DNA from: Wolbachia endosymbiont (group B) of Hofmannophila pseudospretella
GTDB lineage: Bacteria > Pseudomonadota > Alphaproteobacteria > Rickettsiales > Anaplasmataceae
Direction of reading: 5' to 3'
Assembly (NCBI RefSeq): GCF_964028515.1
Contig: NZ_OZ034788.1
Coordinates: 124,001 to 188,000 of the forward strand
Length of the DNA stretch: 64,000 nucleotides
A model generated the notes under the pieces. It was not told where the DNA came from, did not search any database, and saw nothing but the letters and a program-made list of their open reading frames with translations. This document shows, in pieces, positions 8,725 to 19,086 of this stretch. Position numbers and translations under genes: made by a program. Numbering within the stretch: position 1 is the first letter of the stretch; each line of letters opens with the position of its first letter.

Positions 8725-9744
8725 ATGGATGAGAATAAGATTGTATTTTATACTACCCCAGGTGGAAATATAGAAATTGAAGTTTTATGCAGAGATGAAA
8801 ATCTTTGGCTTACGCAAAAAAGGATGGCTGAATTATTTGATGTGCAACTGCCGGCTATTAGTAAGCATATAAAGAACATATTTGAATCTGGTGAATTACA
8901 AGAAAAAGAAGTTGTTTCCACTTTTGAGGTAACTGCTGCAGATGGTAAAAATTACCCGACGCAATTTTATAATGTAGATACAATCATAGCTGTTGGTTAT
9001 CGAGTTAATTCTAAAAAGGCTACATCTTTCAGAGTATGGGCTACAAAAGTTTTGAGGGATTTTATCATCAAAGGATTTGCATTGAATAGTGAACGGCTAA
9101 AAAACGGCCCAAAGTTTGGCAAAGATTACTTCAATGAATTACTTGAAAAAATCAGGGAAATACGAGCATCCGAACGTAGATTTTACCAGAAGATTACAGA
9201 TATTTATGCTGAATGCTCTGCAGATTATGATCCACATTCGGATATAACAAGACAATTTTACGCAAAAGTACAAAATAAATTATATTGGGCAATTTATGGT
9301 TTAACTGCAGCAGAGTTGATATGTTCTCGAGTTGATCACGAAAAGCCACATATGGGGCTAACTACATGGAAAGATGGTTCTGGCAACAAAATTCATAAGA
9401 GTGATGTGAGTACTGCAAAAAACTATTTGACTGAAAAAGAGTTGAGTGAACTAAATCATATTGTTTCGATGTATCTAGATTATGCGGAACTTCAAGCAAG
9501 AAAGCATCGGCTAATGAAAATGCAGAATTGGGTTGAAAAGTTGGATGCATTTCTATTGTTCAATGATTATGAAGTGCTTAAAGATGCTGGTAAAGTTAGT
9601 GCTGAAGTTGCAAAAGCTCTAGCTGAAGGAGAATACGAAAAGTATAGAGTTATACAAGATAAATTACATGAATCTGACTTTGATGAATTAATTAAAGCAA
9701 GTAAAGAAAGTGAGAAAATAACTACAACAAAAACCAGCTTGTAG
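8725..9744 (+). CDS. RhuM-family protein
   Basis: This 339-residue protein matches the RhuM ('virulence protein') family. Its N-terminal domain begins with a TTPGGNIEIEVLCRDENLWLTQKRMAELF pattern and a KHIKNIFESGEL helix typical of phage-antirepressor-like DNA-binding proteins. The middle contains VGYRVNSKKATSFRVWATKVL, the family hallmark, and a helical C-terminus follows (MYLDYAELQARKHRLMKMQNWVEKLD). A good ribosome site (TAGGAG) stands about 8 nt before the ATG. RhuM proteins are widespread in mobile elements; their biochemical function is not settled. The gene stands alone between the unknown cassette and IS copy 2. Confidence 0.85.
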   Translation: MDENKIVFYTTPGGNIEIEVLCRDENLWLTQKRMAELFDVQLPAISKHIKNIFESGELQEKEVVSTFEVTAADGKNYPTQFYNVDTIIAVGYRVNSKKATSFRVWATKVLRDFIIKGFALNSERLKNGPKFGKDYFNELLEKIREIRASERRFYQKITDIYAECSADYDPHSDITRQFYAKVQNKLYWAIYGLTAAELICSRVDHEKPHMGLTTWKDGSGNKIHKSDVSTAKNYLTEKELSELNHIVSMYLDYAELQARKHRLMKMQNWVEKLDAFLLFNDYEVLKDAGKVSAEVAKALAEGEYEKYRVIQDKLHESDFDELIKASKESEKITTTKTSL

Positions 9745-10099
9745 TTGAGCTATCTATGTTTGACATCTTGCTTTTATTTTAATTTCAAGGGGGGTGACCC
9801 ACCCTTTAGAAAGCCCTATCTGCCAATAAATAGTGAAAACATGAATCTTTGTCTTCATTATACGCGATAAAATTGGAGACGTAAATAAATAAATTTAGAT
9901 CTTTGTCTCCATTTTGAACTATTAAGCGGGTTAAGAGTTCTGTAGCTTCTGTTTCTTCTTCTATGGCAGTAACTTTTTTCCTTTAGCTTCATCTACAATT
10001 TGCTGATTTCATTACTGAGAGTTTTGCAATCAATTGCTCAGAGGTTTGCAATAAAAGTTGTTGTATTCTCATATAGTCTCCATTAAACCCTTATACTCA
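9745..10099. other. Intergenic stretch with degenerate coding traces and repeat
   Basis: No intact gene is visible. On the minus strand a broken frame reads MRIQQLLLQTSEQLIAKLS and, after stops, ATELLTRLIVQNGDKDLNLF, suggesting a decayed small gene. The segment 9875-9930 carries GGAGAC ... GTCTCC arms and a sequence repeated near 14788-14830. IS630 copy 2 follows. Confidence 0.4.
9875..9930. repeat. Dispersed hairpin repeat, copy 1
   Basis: GGAGAC (9875-9880) can pair with GTCTCC (9905-9910), followed by ATTTTGAACTATTA. The same layout with GAGACA/TGTCTC arms occurs at 14775-14830. The arms differ in sequence between copies but both remain complementary. A third partial copy (ATCTTTGTCTTCATT) lies at about 9844-9859. 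Confidence 0.45.
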
Positions 10100-10111
10100 T
10101 ACCAAAATCCA

Positions 10112-10525
10112 TTACTGACCGAACAAATAAGAAACATTACAAACTCGTTTAATAGTAGTACTGGAAATATTGACAATAAAATTACACAAAACATCTTCAA
10201 GTAAACCTATGGTATCGTAGATACTATTGCGTAAAGTATTGTATTTGATATATTGCCACAACCTTTCAACAGGATTCAGTTCCGGTGAATAAGGAGGCAA
10301 GTATATGATGGTAATGTTTTCCTGAATTTTCAAACTTTTTGATCTATGCCAACTTGCACAATCCATTACAAGAAAGGCTTCTTTCGTGCCTAAATCTTTC
10401 GACATCTGCTCCAGAAATATATTCATACAATCAGTGTTTACATATGGAGCAAGTAGGCTAATTTTCTTACCACTTCTTGGATTTACCGCACTGTAGATAT
10501 AGAAATTTTGTCTACCAATTTTCAT
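10112..10525 (-). CDS. IS630 transposase, C-terminal DDE part (copy 2)
   Basis: The product is identical in sequence to the 137-residue product of copy 1, including the VMDCASWHRS and PPYSPELNPVERLW catalytic motifs. Confidence 0.9.
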   Translation of the reverse strand: MKIGRQNFYIYSAVNPRSGKKISLLAPYVNTDCMNIFLEQMSKDLGTKEAFLVMDCASWHRSKSLKIQENITIIYLPPYSPELNPVERLWQYIKYNTLRNSIYDTIGLLEDVLCNFIVNISSTTIKRVCNVSYLFGQ

Positions 10526-10598
10526 TTTAACCTGTGTTCTGACCCCTTTTTTAAACCATCCGTGTCCGATTTTTGAATGAGTTCCAAATCGTGATTCA

Positions 10599-11117
10599 TC
10601 AAAAAAATACCTCCTTTTCAGGGTGGGAATTGACTATTTTATTGAAGTATTTTTTAAACTCTTCTTGCTTGTTTTTATCTTGTTTATGGTGAATTGGCCT
10701 CGGTGTTATGTAAGAAAACTTCATCCTTTGTATCTCACGGTGCACTGTTGATTTGCTAATGTTTAGGCCAAATTCCTCTGAGATTTTTATTTGCACTTCC
10801 TTAATAGTAATATTTGGATTTCTTTCTACCCATATTTCAATTTGCTCACGTTGATTTTTGTTTAATTTGCTTTTTCTTCGCCGCTGAGACGGGGAAAATA
10901 ATCTTTCTACTCTACCAAATTTTAGATGCTTTATCCATTCAGTCAAAGCAGTCCTTGAAATTTTACATATTCTTGCCACAGCGCTTATACTACTTTCTTT
11001 TCCTGCTATCACCGCTTGTAACTTTTTTGAAACATATGCGTTATTTCTGACCTTTTTTAACATTTCTTTCGCCAAATTTACAACTTTTTCGTCTAATAGT
11101 TTTGACCTTAATGCCAT
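10599..11117 (-). CDS. IS630 transposase, N-terminal DNA-binding part (copy 2)
   Basis: The product is identical to the 172-residue product of copy 1, with two helix-turn-helix regions. It requires a frameshift to join the DDE part. Confidence 0.9.
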   Translation of the reverse strand: MALRSKLLDEKVVNLAKEMLKKVRNNAYVSKKLQAVIAGKESSISAVARICKISRTALTEWIKHLKFGRVERLFSPSQRRRKSKLNKNQREQIEIWVERNPNITIKEVQIKISEEFGLNISKSTVHREIQRMKFSYITPRPIHHKQDKNKQEEFKKYFNKIVNSHPEKEVFF

Positions 11118-11202
11118 TTATACCTCTCTATTTTATCTACTTTAGTATCACTTCTTTCCCATTATTGTCTATCTGTTCTTTATATAGTGGGAATTGGTAT
11201 CA

Positions 11203-11962
11203 CCACAAGTTGTTCAATCTTTTTTGAAAAATTTTCTTTGCAACCAACAAAAAAACATGATAGACTAGCTTTAGGGTTTTTTGTAATAAATAAAAATTTG
11301 AGATAAAAAATAATTTAGAAATGCCTCATAATCGATTTTTAAGCTACCTTACATGAGCAACTTAGGTCTTGGTGGTATAATTGTACCCTGAAGTCGTAGA
11401 ATCGTTTTAAAACCGCATTAGCAGACCAACGTTTATTTGAGTTTTATCAGCATAAAAAAAAGATGAGAGTAAGAGCCTTTTAAAAACGCACTAATTGTAT
11501 TTTTCATTAAATGTAAATATCTTAATAATATTTTGTGGCAGCCTTTCTGGACTTCTTTCTTTTTGCTGTTTAAGTTATTGTACTTTATTTGTATTTTACT
11601 ATTATTTTATATTATCTATTATTATTTATTACTATTATATATATATAATATATAAGGGTTTTAGGAACGCAGAATCCGCTATACTGGCTGACTTCAGACA
11701 CATAATAACTAGGAACACTTTTAGGAATAGAGGGCAAAAGGTTAGGATTCAAGCGATCTTTAGCTTCCTAGTTTCTCATTACTTATTTAGTAACCAAGGA
11801 ATCAGGAATATAATTCAACCATTTGATGTCTTATCCCTTTTTAATTGAAATCATAACTTATAATAGGGTTGTGGCTCCGAAGTTAGATTGAGTAGATGGT
11901 AGATTGAATAGAGAAAATAGGGCAACTCTAAAATATTTAAAGAGCCACCCATAAAGAAAGAC
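11203..11962. other. AT-rich intergenic stretch
   Basis: No supported gene is present. The region holds a long TA/TAT-rich tract around 11600-11655. The 117-codon plus-strand frame at 11495-11848 is low-complexity and has no protein-like composition or ribosome site. It lies downstream of the primase/helicase gene end. Confidence 0.5.
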
Positions 11963-14158
11963 TTATCCTAACATTAAATTTTGCCTATAGCTAAAATCTT
12001 CAGCTCCAAGAGTGAACTTTCCTATACCACAAGCAAATGGTCCAGTTGGAATGTCAAGCCACTTATCCTCTTTTGCACCTGTAGACATTCCTTTAACTAA
12101 CTGCTTTGCTTGTAAAAGTTCCTGAACTATACGCTCTAGTCGATCTCTTCCCATACTGTGGAAAATCTCAGGTAGCCTATGCCGTTGTTTATATACTCCT
12201 GTGCTTCCTGTGTGAGTAAATGGGTGTCCTGCAACAGCAGATCGTGTAATTGCATCAGTAAGACATATTTTAAGGTCTTTTTCACTAGCATTTTTAACTG
12301 TTAGTTGTATTGTTATATCTTCTAGTAGCCCTGTTTCCTGATTTCTTAGGTAAGTTCTTACAGTGCGATCAGCTAAACCATTGGCCTTCACAACTGCCCC
12401 ATGAAACAAAGCATTCTGTCTTGGTGTTTCTCCTACTGCCTTAAAGATTTCTAGCCTAGCTGTATTTTCTATTGGCCAAAAAGCGTATGAGCATCTAACA
12501 CCATTAACAAGAGCAGAGGTACCTCTAATTGCATCGCGTGCTTGTTCAGCAGTTAATATTGGTTTTTCTCCTTTTGGCTTTCTCATGTGATGAGCAGTAA
12601 TTATCGAAGCTCCAGTACTACATGCTAAATCAGATAATAAGCACATTAGATAATCCCCTACAGCAGGATCAGCATTTATATCTGCATGGATAAATGAAGC
12701 AAGTGGATCAAATACTATCAATTTCAGATCTTTAATTTCCTCGAGCTGTTTCATTACGGATTCGAATTCAGGAGAAACTTCGACGATTTTACCACGAACA
12801 TTTCTGAGTATTGTAAGTGATCCTCTGACGTTTGGCAGTGGTACAATAAATAATTTATCTTTATGTTTCAACCTTTCACACTTAGGGTCGAGTCGTTCTA
12901 AGCGGCGGTGTATCTCACTTGCATCATCTTCTGCTGAAAAAATCACTACTGATCCATGTTCAGTAACAAGTGAACCAAAGCCACACATCTGATCCTTATC
13001 ACTTGCAACCTTAAGCGCTAGGTCAAGAAGAAGCATACCTTTGCCTGTATCTCCCATTGCTGCTATTATTGAAGTAACACCTAAAGGAAATAGACCTTCA
13101 ACAAGAAACTTTTGCTCTGGTACCGGACCTACAAAGCGCTCTGCACTCCAATCTAAAATGTTAAGTGGCTGTTTTGTGGATCTTTCTAAACTTTTCATAT
13201 TTGAAGTATCAGTAGCTGGAGTATCAATAGTAAGCAACGGAGTTGAAGCTAAAAACTCTTTGACATCTATACCTTCCTCTACACAATCAGCAGCATCCCA
13301 TTTCTCAGGCTTACCTCGAGGAATTTCAAGCACAGCAAGTGATGCAACTCCGATCTCTAAAAGCTTTTTTTCAGCATTTTTTGCGTATTTATTACCTGCT
13401 TCATCATTATCTGGCCAAATGATAATATGCTTACCTTTAAGTGGTGACCAGTCTGTTTTATCAATTGGTGCGTTTGCTCCAGACATTGCTGTTGTTGCTG
13501 TGATACCTTGTTCTATCAGCGCTTCTGCACATTTTTCCCCTTCAACCAGAACAACTTTATCAGACTTTAAAATACTTGGTATGTTATAGAGAGGTCTTAC
13601 TTTTGGCGCACCATACCGAGATTGTTTAACATCAAAAGGCTTATATTGCTTTTTTCCTTTAGGAGGATCAGAACGATAAATTTTTACAATGACCTGACCA
13701 TTTTCATCATAATAATTCCAACTGTGGGTAATAAATTTCTCGAAGTCTTCGTCAGCCTTTGCGCATTTCTTGTTATATCCAAGACATTCACTTATAGAGG
13801 CCATCACTTCACAAAAGTCTCTCTTTGTATCTTTTCCCTGTGCACCTGCCCAAATATCAAGAACATCACCTTTCTGCCCAGTTGCAAAATCCTGCCAGAG
13901 TCCGGCTTTTCCACCAGTTAATGCTACTCTGAGGCTTTGTCCTTTGTTACCATGCACATCACCTATTCGGAATTCATCTCCATGAAAAGTTCCCCTTGGG
14001 AATAAATAAGAAAGGCATGATCTTATGTTTAATAATAGTTGTCTTTTTATTTCTTCTACATCAAATTGCTCTAATGGTTCTACAGTATTATTAAAATCAT
14101 AATATTCATCATTTAAAGTATTTTTTTGTTTGACATCAGTTAAAAAATCTTGTACCAT
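11963..14158 (-). CDS. Phage primase/helicase (TOPRIM plus RepA-like ATPase)
   Basis: This 731-residue replication protein has an N-terminal region with a zinc-less primase-like segment (GDVHGNKGQSLRVALTGG) and a TOPRIM domain at residues ~195-300 (VVLVEGEKCAEAL and IIIWPDNDEAGNKYA). These are followed by a RecA/RepA-like hexameric ATPase. That part has Walker A AAMGDTGKGMLLLDLA near residue 363, Walker B LKLIVFDPLASFI near residue 480, and an ASIITAHHMRKP sensor segment. It would unwind and prime phage DNA. The start is an ATG. It is separate from neighbours, with a 700-nt gap upstream. Confidence 0.87.
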   Translation of the reverse strand: MVQDFLTDVKQKNTLNDEYYDFNNTVEPLEQFDVEEIKRQLLLNIRSCLSYLFPRGTFHGDEFRIGDVHGNKGQSLRVALTGGKAGLWQDFATGQKGDVLDIWAGAQGKDTKRDFCEVMASISECLGYNKKCAKADEDFEKFITHSWNYYDENGQVIVKIYRSDPPKGKKQYKPFDVKQSRYGAPKVRPLYNIPSILKSDKVVLVEGEKCAEALIEQGITATTAMSGANAPIDKTDWSPLKGKHIIIWPDNDEAGNKYAKNAEKKLLEIGVASLAVLEIPRGKPEKWDAADCVEEGIDVKEFLASTPLLTIDTPATDTSNMKSLERSTKQPLNILDWSAERFVGPVPEQKFLVEGLFPLGVTSIIAAMGDTGKGMLLLDLALKVASDKDQMCGFGSLVTEHGSVVIFSAEDDASEIHRRLERLDPKCERLKHKDKLFIVPLPNVRGSLTILRNVRGKIVEVSPEFESVMKQLEEIKDLKLIVFDPLASFIHADINADPAVGDYLMCLLSDLACSTGASIITAHHMRKPKGEKPILTAEQARDAIRGTSALVNGVRCSYAFWPIENTARLEIFKAVGETPRQNALFHGAVVKANGLADRTVRTYLRNQETGLLEDITIQLTVKNASEKDLKICLTDAITRSAVAGHPFTHTGSTGVYKQRHRLPEIFHSMGRDRLERIVQELLQAKQLVKGMSTGAKEDKWLDIPTGPFACGIGKFTLGAEDFSYRQNLMLG

Positions 14159-14498
14159 AAGTTGAAACTCCTTTTAAGATTAAGCGTTTGAAAGGTTTTT
14201 GAGTAAGGCTGTTTTGATTGGGGTCTTACTCTTTCATTATGTAAGTAAAAACTACGGTGGGGGTTCTCTTGGCAAAGCTTGAAAAATATATTAACAAGTA
14301 AAGGAAGTCAGTTCAGGTGAAAAGTGAGGTTTTAGTATCTTCTTTCTTTTAAGGAAAAATACTCCATTATAATTCTACTACATTTTACCCACCATGTCAA
14401 CCACTTAGTTTTTATTCTGTTGATATATTTAAAATAAATTAAAAAAACTAATGTTTTCTTTCTGCTATATAATTCATAATGGTGTCTTTGATAGAAAA

Positions 14499-14552
14499 CC
14501 CTCTACTATATATATACCGGGTTTCTTATGACTTTTTCTGAAAAAATTAAAA
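14499..14552 (+). repeat. Dispersed AT-rich repeat, copy 2
   Basis: CCCTCTACTATATATATACCGG is followed by TTTCTTATGACTTTTTCTG and an A-rich run. It is the counterpart of 8368-8434. Confidence 0.5.
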
Positions 14553-14774
14553 ACTTTTTTCTTTGGAGGAGTTTGGCCTACCTATTAATGATAATCTTTT
14601 CAAGCCATCTGTAAAAATGAAAAGTTTCTGAAAACGGCAATTACTTTTTGGTTCATGAATAGAATTATTAAAGATGCTTTTTATTCAAATTTTAAAGGGC
14701 ATTACAGGTGCTAAAGGGTACAGTTTAAAGTGGAATCACTTTAAAACGTAATTACAGGCTTTTTGCCTACCAAT

Positions 14775-14830
14775 GAGACATAAAGTACGAAATATAAATC
14801 TTTGTCTCTATTTTGAACTATTAGCGGTAG
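14775..14830. repeat. Dispersed hairpin repeat, copy 2
   Basis: GAGACA (14775-14780) faces TGTCTC (14803-14808), followed by TATTTTGAACTATTA. It is the counterpart of 9875-9930, here downstream of the SNF2 helicase gene on the minus strand. Confidence 0.45.
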
Positions 14831-14865
14831 TTAGCTGGTTCTTTACATTAAATAACTCAGCTATA

Positions 14866-17800
14866 TTATAGTGCATTTTTTATATTAACTAAATCTCTTA
14901 ATTGATCGTTGTTAAATTCTGTAATCCAACTCTCGCCACTACTTATAGTTAGGTTTGCTAATTCCTTCTTGCTTTGAATCATCTCATCAATACGCTCTTC
15001 AAATGTACCTGTTGAAAGTAGCCTGTACACCATGACATTACGTTCTTGCCCGATACGATAGGCCCGATCTGTTGCTTGTGCTTCCACTGCTGGATTCCAC
15101 CATAAATCGTAATGTATTACATGGTTTGCCGCTGTTAAATTAAGCCCTGTTCCACCAGCTTTTAAAGACACTATAAGAATGTTGGACTGGAATAAGTTTT
15201 GAAAGTCATTAATCATTGTATCACGTGCTTTTCTAGAAAGTCCTCCATGTAAAAATGGCACTTCTGATTCAAACCTTTCTTCAAGTAGCCTAGCTATAAT
15301 CTCACCCATTTCAGTGTATTGAGTAAATATCAATGATTTTTCTGCAACTTCACCAATACTAATCAATATTTCCTCAAGCATCTGCATTTTACCGGATTGT
15401 TCAATACTCGCACGCTTTTTCTTGCCAAACTGTGATGGATGGTTACAAATTTGCTTTAAAGCATTGATAAGTTTAAAGATTAGTCCCTTACGTTCAATCC
15501 CTTCACTTTTTTCTATCTTCTCCATAGTTGTATCAACAACCTTTTGATAAAGCGCTGTTTGCTCTGAAGTGAGGGAACAATAACGATTGTTCTCAATTTT
15601 ATCTGGTAAATCCTGAATAATGCTTTTATCACTCTTAAGCCTACGTAACATAAAAGGGCTAGTGATTTTCATAAACCTTTCTAGACAAGTTTTATCTCTT
15701 GCTTTTTCAATCGGTGTTGCAAAGCTGCTTTTAAACTGCTTAGGAGTACCAAGATAAGATTTGTTGATAAAGTCAAAAATGCTCCAATACTCAAGCAACC
15801 TATTCTCAACAGGCGTACCACTCATAGCTATCTTATGTTTTGCTGCAATAGTTTTAATTGCCTTGGTTTGTTCGGTATTAGGATTTTTTATATTTTGTGC
15901 TTCATCAATCACGAGCAAAAACCAGCGAATTTTATTAAGTTCTTTTTTATCACGACGTGCAAGACCATAGGATGTTAGAGCTACATCATAATCACTTGCC
16001 AATTCTCGATTTTGTCCGTGATAGACGAAAAGCTTTAATTCTGGTGCAAAACGTTCCATCTCTCGTTGCCAATTACTTAATATGCTTGTGGGAGCTACTA
16101 CCAAGACTCTGTCCCGATCCAAAAACCCTGTATTTTTGCAACACAGAATAGCTGCTATAACCTGTAATGTTTTACCAAGACCCATATCATCAGCAATTAT
16201 GCTACCAAACCCGTTTTCTATGTTCTGTACAAGCCAACTAAATCCACGTTCTTGATATGGGCGTAGTTGTGCTATTAGATTATTTGGTGTAGTAACAGGT
16301 GTGTAAGTATTAAGTTTATTAAATAAGCTTGTAAGCTGCTGGTCAAATGCTACTTTAGTTTCATTTACTTCTCCTGTTAGAGCAGCTTGCATAAGCTCTG
16401 CTTGACTTAAATAATCAGGCAATTTATCAATTTTTTTTAATAAAGCTTCTACCTCTTTGTCATCCAAAAGGACGTACTGATCGACTATTCGCACAAGCCC
16501 TCGGGAATCTTTTAGCAATTTTTTAAATTCTGTAACGCTTAGTTTTTTATCTCCTATTGCTACTTTCCAATCAAATTTCAATAAATTTTCCAGCGTTAAA
16601 AAGCTTTCGCGATCTTCTTTTATTTTATCTTTAGTAGACAAATTAAGACTTAATTGTGGTTTTAAGATTTTTTGTAAAGATTTCGGCAAAATAACTTTGA
16701 TGCCTATTGCTCTTAGTACAGGCAAGATATGCGAAAATAATGGTGCAAAATTATCTAAATTAAATGATAATGTGCTATTATCGTCAATCGACTTTTCTAG
16801 TTCAGGTATATATTCAGACAAAAGTGCAAGATCAGATAAAATACTAAGCTTTACGTTTTGATTAGAGAGTGCTTTTTCCAGCTTGATGAATGACTTCTCA
16901 TCATCCAGTGATAACTGTACCTCAAGTTCAAATTTTTCATGGTGATCTTTTATCATTAAATAGAGTTTGTAAGGTTTATCTGCTAAATAAAGACGTGAAA
17001 GCCAGAGATTAATTGCTTGCGGTATTTCCTTGTTGCTAAACTCAGTAAACTTGTATGATCTTCCAGTAAAGAATAATTCAAAGATGGATTTATCTCTATG
17101 CTTATCCAGTGATGCAGGAAAGTTATCTTCTATATACCCTAAAAGGATGAGAGAGATAGCAACATTTACTTGTTCCTCTGGTTCCATAACGATTTCTTGA
17201 TATTTAATCAATAGAGGCGGACAAATAGATGATATCTTGCTATGAATTTCCTTAACTGACTCATTAAACAACGCCGGAATCCACCTAATTATTACTTCTC
17301 CTCTTTTGTTTTGTAATACTTGTGGTATTAGCGCTGACTTTTCCATTAGCATATGTGCAAACTGTGAAATCATATGCATGAAGCGAAGTTCAGGGTTAAG
17401 TTTGTGGAGTAACGAACTAGGAATATCATTTAAAAATCGTGCTACATCCCTCAATACATTTCCACTGAGCCTAAATAAATTAGTTGTACCATTGCTCACT
17501 TGAGTAAGGTAATGCTGATCATCAATGAATAGTTGAAATGTTTGCCAATTCTCAATATTTCCCCATCTTTTAATAAATAGCTCCTCTTCTGATAGTTCCT
17601 TCTTAGAAGCTGGATAGTACACTAATCTTCCTGCAGGATACTTTTGCCAATGCTTATAAGCTATCTGTAAGATATTATGAAAGTTTTTTTCAAAAAAAAG
17701 TGGATTATCTGTTAAAATACTACTGATACAATCAAAAAGGTTAGGAATAGTTGATAAATCAATATCATTTAAAATTGCTTGGTTATGTATTCTAATTTTA

Positions 17801-18393
17801 GAACATGCCTTAAATATATCATCTATCTTTAAAATGTTTTGAGCATTTTCTAATTTTCCATTCCCAAAATCATCGATAAGTGCTGACAAATTACAATTAT
17901 GAATATTAAAAATCATGAAGGGGTTTTTATCAATTTCTGCAGCAATAAGATAAATTACAGCAGCAATGTGTTTACAAGGCATAGCCCAATCAGGACAACT
18001 ACAACTTGCATTCATCTCCTGCCAATTTGAAGGAAATAATTTAATCCCAAGATCATTAAGCTTATCAAACAAGCTGGCTGATAATTGTCTATTTATCAAT
18101 TTAGCTAATATAGCTGGTGAAGTTTCAATAATTTGACGAATGGTCTGTTGTTCTGATGAGCTTAATTCATTGAGTATAATTTTGACTTTATATGGTTGAG
18201 GTTTTGAACCACGATATGGGTAAGATCCTGAGCTATGAACTTTAGCTGTAACTATGTGACCATTAATTTTAATACCAAAAGCTCGACCAGTATTAGCACA
18301 AGTTCTGCCACGTGGAAGACGGTTATCATAATCTATTCCGTCAAAAGACTGGAGCCACTTCTTACCCCACCATGTTCTTCCATAAATAGTCAT
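14866..18393 (-). CDS. SWIM-domain SNF2-family helicase
   Basis: This 1,175-residue protein carries a SWIM zinc finger near its N-terminus (Cys131, Cys133, Cys140, His142 in CSCPDWAMPCKH). A long divergent middle and a complete SNF2/RapA-type ATPase follow. The ATPase has motif I DDMGLGKT near residue 738, VIDEAQN (a DEAQ box), AMSGTPVENRLLEYWSIF, and motif VI ATDRAYRIGQ near the C-terminus. SNF2 enzymes translocate on duplex DNA to remodel protein-DNA complexes. SWIM-SNF2 proteins are frequent in bacterial accessory regions and phage WO. The start is an ATG. It has its own long upstream region and no close partner. A role in regulating or protecting prophage DNA is inference. Confidence 0.9.
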   Translation of the reverse strand: MTIYGRTWWGKKWLQSFDGIDYDNRLPRGRTCANTGRAFGIKINGHIVTAKVHSSGSYPYRGSKPQPYKVKIILNELSSSEQQTIRQIIETSPAILAKLINRQLSASLFDKLNDLGIKLFPSNWQEMNASCSCPDWAMPCKHIAAVIYLIAAEIDKNPFMIFNIHNCNLSALIDDFGNGKLENAQNILKIDDIFKACSKIRIHNQAILNDIDLSTIPNLFDCISSILTDNPLFFEKNFHNILQIAYKHWQKYPAGRLVYYPASKKELSEEELFIKRWGNIENWQTFQLFIDDQHYLTQVSNGTTNLFRLSGNVLRDVARFLNDIPSSLLHKLNPELRFMHMISQFAHMLMEKSALIPQVLQNKRGEVIIRWIPALFNESVKEIHSKISSICPPLLIKYQEIVMEPEEQVNVAISLILLGYIEDNFPASLDKHRDKSIFELFFTGRSYKFTEFSNKEIPQAINLWLSRLYLADKPYKLYLMIKDHHEKFELEVQLSLDDEKSFIKLEKALSNQNVKLSILSDLALLSEYIPELEKSIDDNSTLSFNLDNFAPLFSHILPVLRAIGIKVILPKSLQKILKPQLSLNLSTKDKIKEDRESFLTLENLLKFDWKVAIGDKKLSVTEFKKLLKDSRGLVRIVDQYVLLDDKEVEALLKKIDKLPDYLSQAELMQAALTGEVNETKVAFDQQLTSLFNKLNTYTPVTTPNNLIAQLRPYQERGFSWLVQNIENGFGSIIADDMGLGKTLQVIAAILCCKNTGFLDRDRVLVVAPTSILSNWQREMERFAPELKLFVYHGQNRELASDYDVALTSYGLARRDKKELNKIRWFLLVIDEAQNIKNPNTEQTKAIKTIAAKHKIAMSGTPVENRLLEYWSIFDFINKSYLGTPKQFKSSFATPIEKARDKTCLERFMKITSPFMLRRLKSDKSIIQDLPDKIENNRYCSLTSEQTALYQKVVDTTMEKIEKSEGIERKGLIFKLINALKQICNHPSQFGKKKRASIEQSGKMQMLEEILISIGEVAEKSLIFTQYTEMGEIIARLLEERFESEVPFLHGGLSRKARDTMINDFQNLFQSNILIVSLKAGGTGLNLTAANHVIHYDLWWNPAVEAQATDRAYRIGQERNVMVYRLLSTGTFEERIDEMIQSKKELANLTISSGESWITEFNNDQLRDLVNIKNAL

Positions 18394-19086
18394 CTTGTAA
18401 AACTATATATTTTAACCTAGATAAGCTAGATGCTGATTCTATGGACGATTTTCTCTGAATATGCAAAACTCATCTTGAACTACTACAAAATGTTAATTAT
18501 AACAACAGAGAGGGCAAAAGCAATAAACACTTATATCAAAGGAAAAATTGATTAAGGGAAAAGTGAAACTTTTTAAAGGTTGTTTAATACCTTTACACCT
18601 GTGATTGTAGCACTAATGTTGTGCGATAAATGTACAGTGAAAATGTCATCAGAAGTTACCCAATTATTGAGTAGTTTTTTTTACGGCGTCAAGACTCTTG
18701 CCAGCATAGAAAATATCAGTTCCTATATAAATATCCTTATGGGCTAAAAGAAACTTCTATTGGTTGATAGAAAACAGAAAAAAACTATTTAAAAAGTATA
18801 CTCAACAATATAACAAGGAAGCATAAGTTAGGAAAAGTAGTAGGCCGTTGATAAGGATTTGCCTATTTTCTCGATCAACTAGCTTTTGTATAAGTACTGA
18901 TGGGTCAATATAAATGAGTAGTTCTGGGAAGCTTACTTTATCGGCTAATCTATATTAGCGTCATAGAGGATTTATATATTTCAAGCATGTTAATTATTTT
19001 TTCTGGATCATTTAGGAAACTATAGTAGACTTTACAACTCATTAATTATCACTTAACTTACCTCCTAGTAAGTTCTTGAGTTATGT
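18394..19086. other. Divergent intergenic region before the eleven-gene cluster
   Basis: About 690 bp separate the minus-strand SNF2 gene from the plus-strand cluster. No open frame with protein-like content and no repeat was found. It should contain both outward promoters, but I see no clear consensus pair. Confidence 0.4.

Larger units (their letters stand above)
10097..11202 (-). mobile_element. IS630-type insertion sequence, copy 2 (TCA target duplication)
   Basis: The element occupies 10100-11199 (1,100 bp) with the same TACC/GGTA ends as copy 1 and is flanked by TCA on both sides. It lies between genes, probably within an already decayed frame. It is on the same strand as copy 1, so recombination between the two would delete the 4 kb holding the cassette and the RhuM gene. 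Confidence 0.92.
14159..14865. other. Intergenic region with two dispersed repeats
   Basis: There is no gene signal. The region holds the second copy of the TATATATACCGG repeat (14499-14552) and the second copy of the GAGACA/TGTCTC hairpin repeat (14775-14830), the latter just beyond the 3' end of the SNF2 gene. Confidence 0.5.

Noticed and set aside
11495..11848. 117-codon plus-strand open frame
   Set aside because: Hydrophobic Tyr/Ile runs come from a TA-rich tract; no protein-like pattern or start signal.
13041..13589. 182-codon open frame opposite the primase/helicase
   Set aside because: Lies entirely antisense to a gene with clear TOPRIM and ATPase motifs; a shadow.
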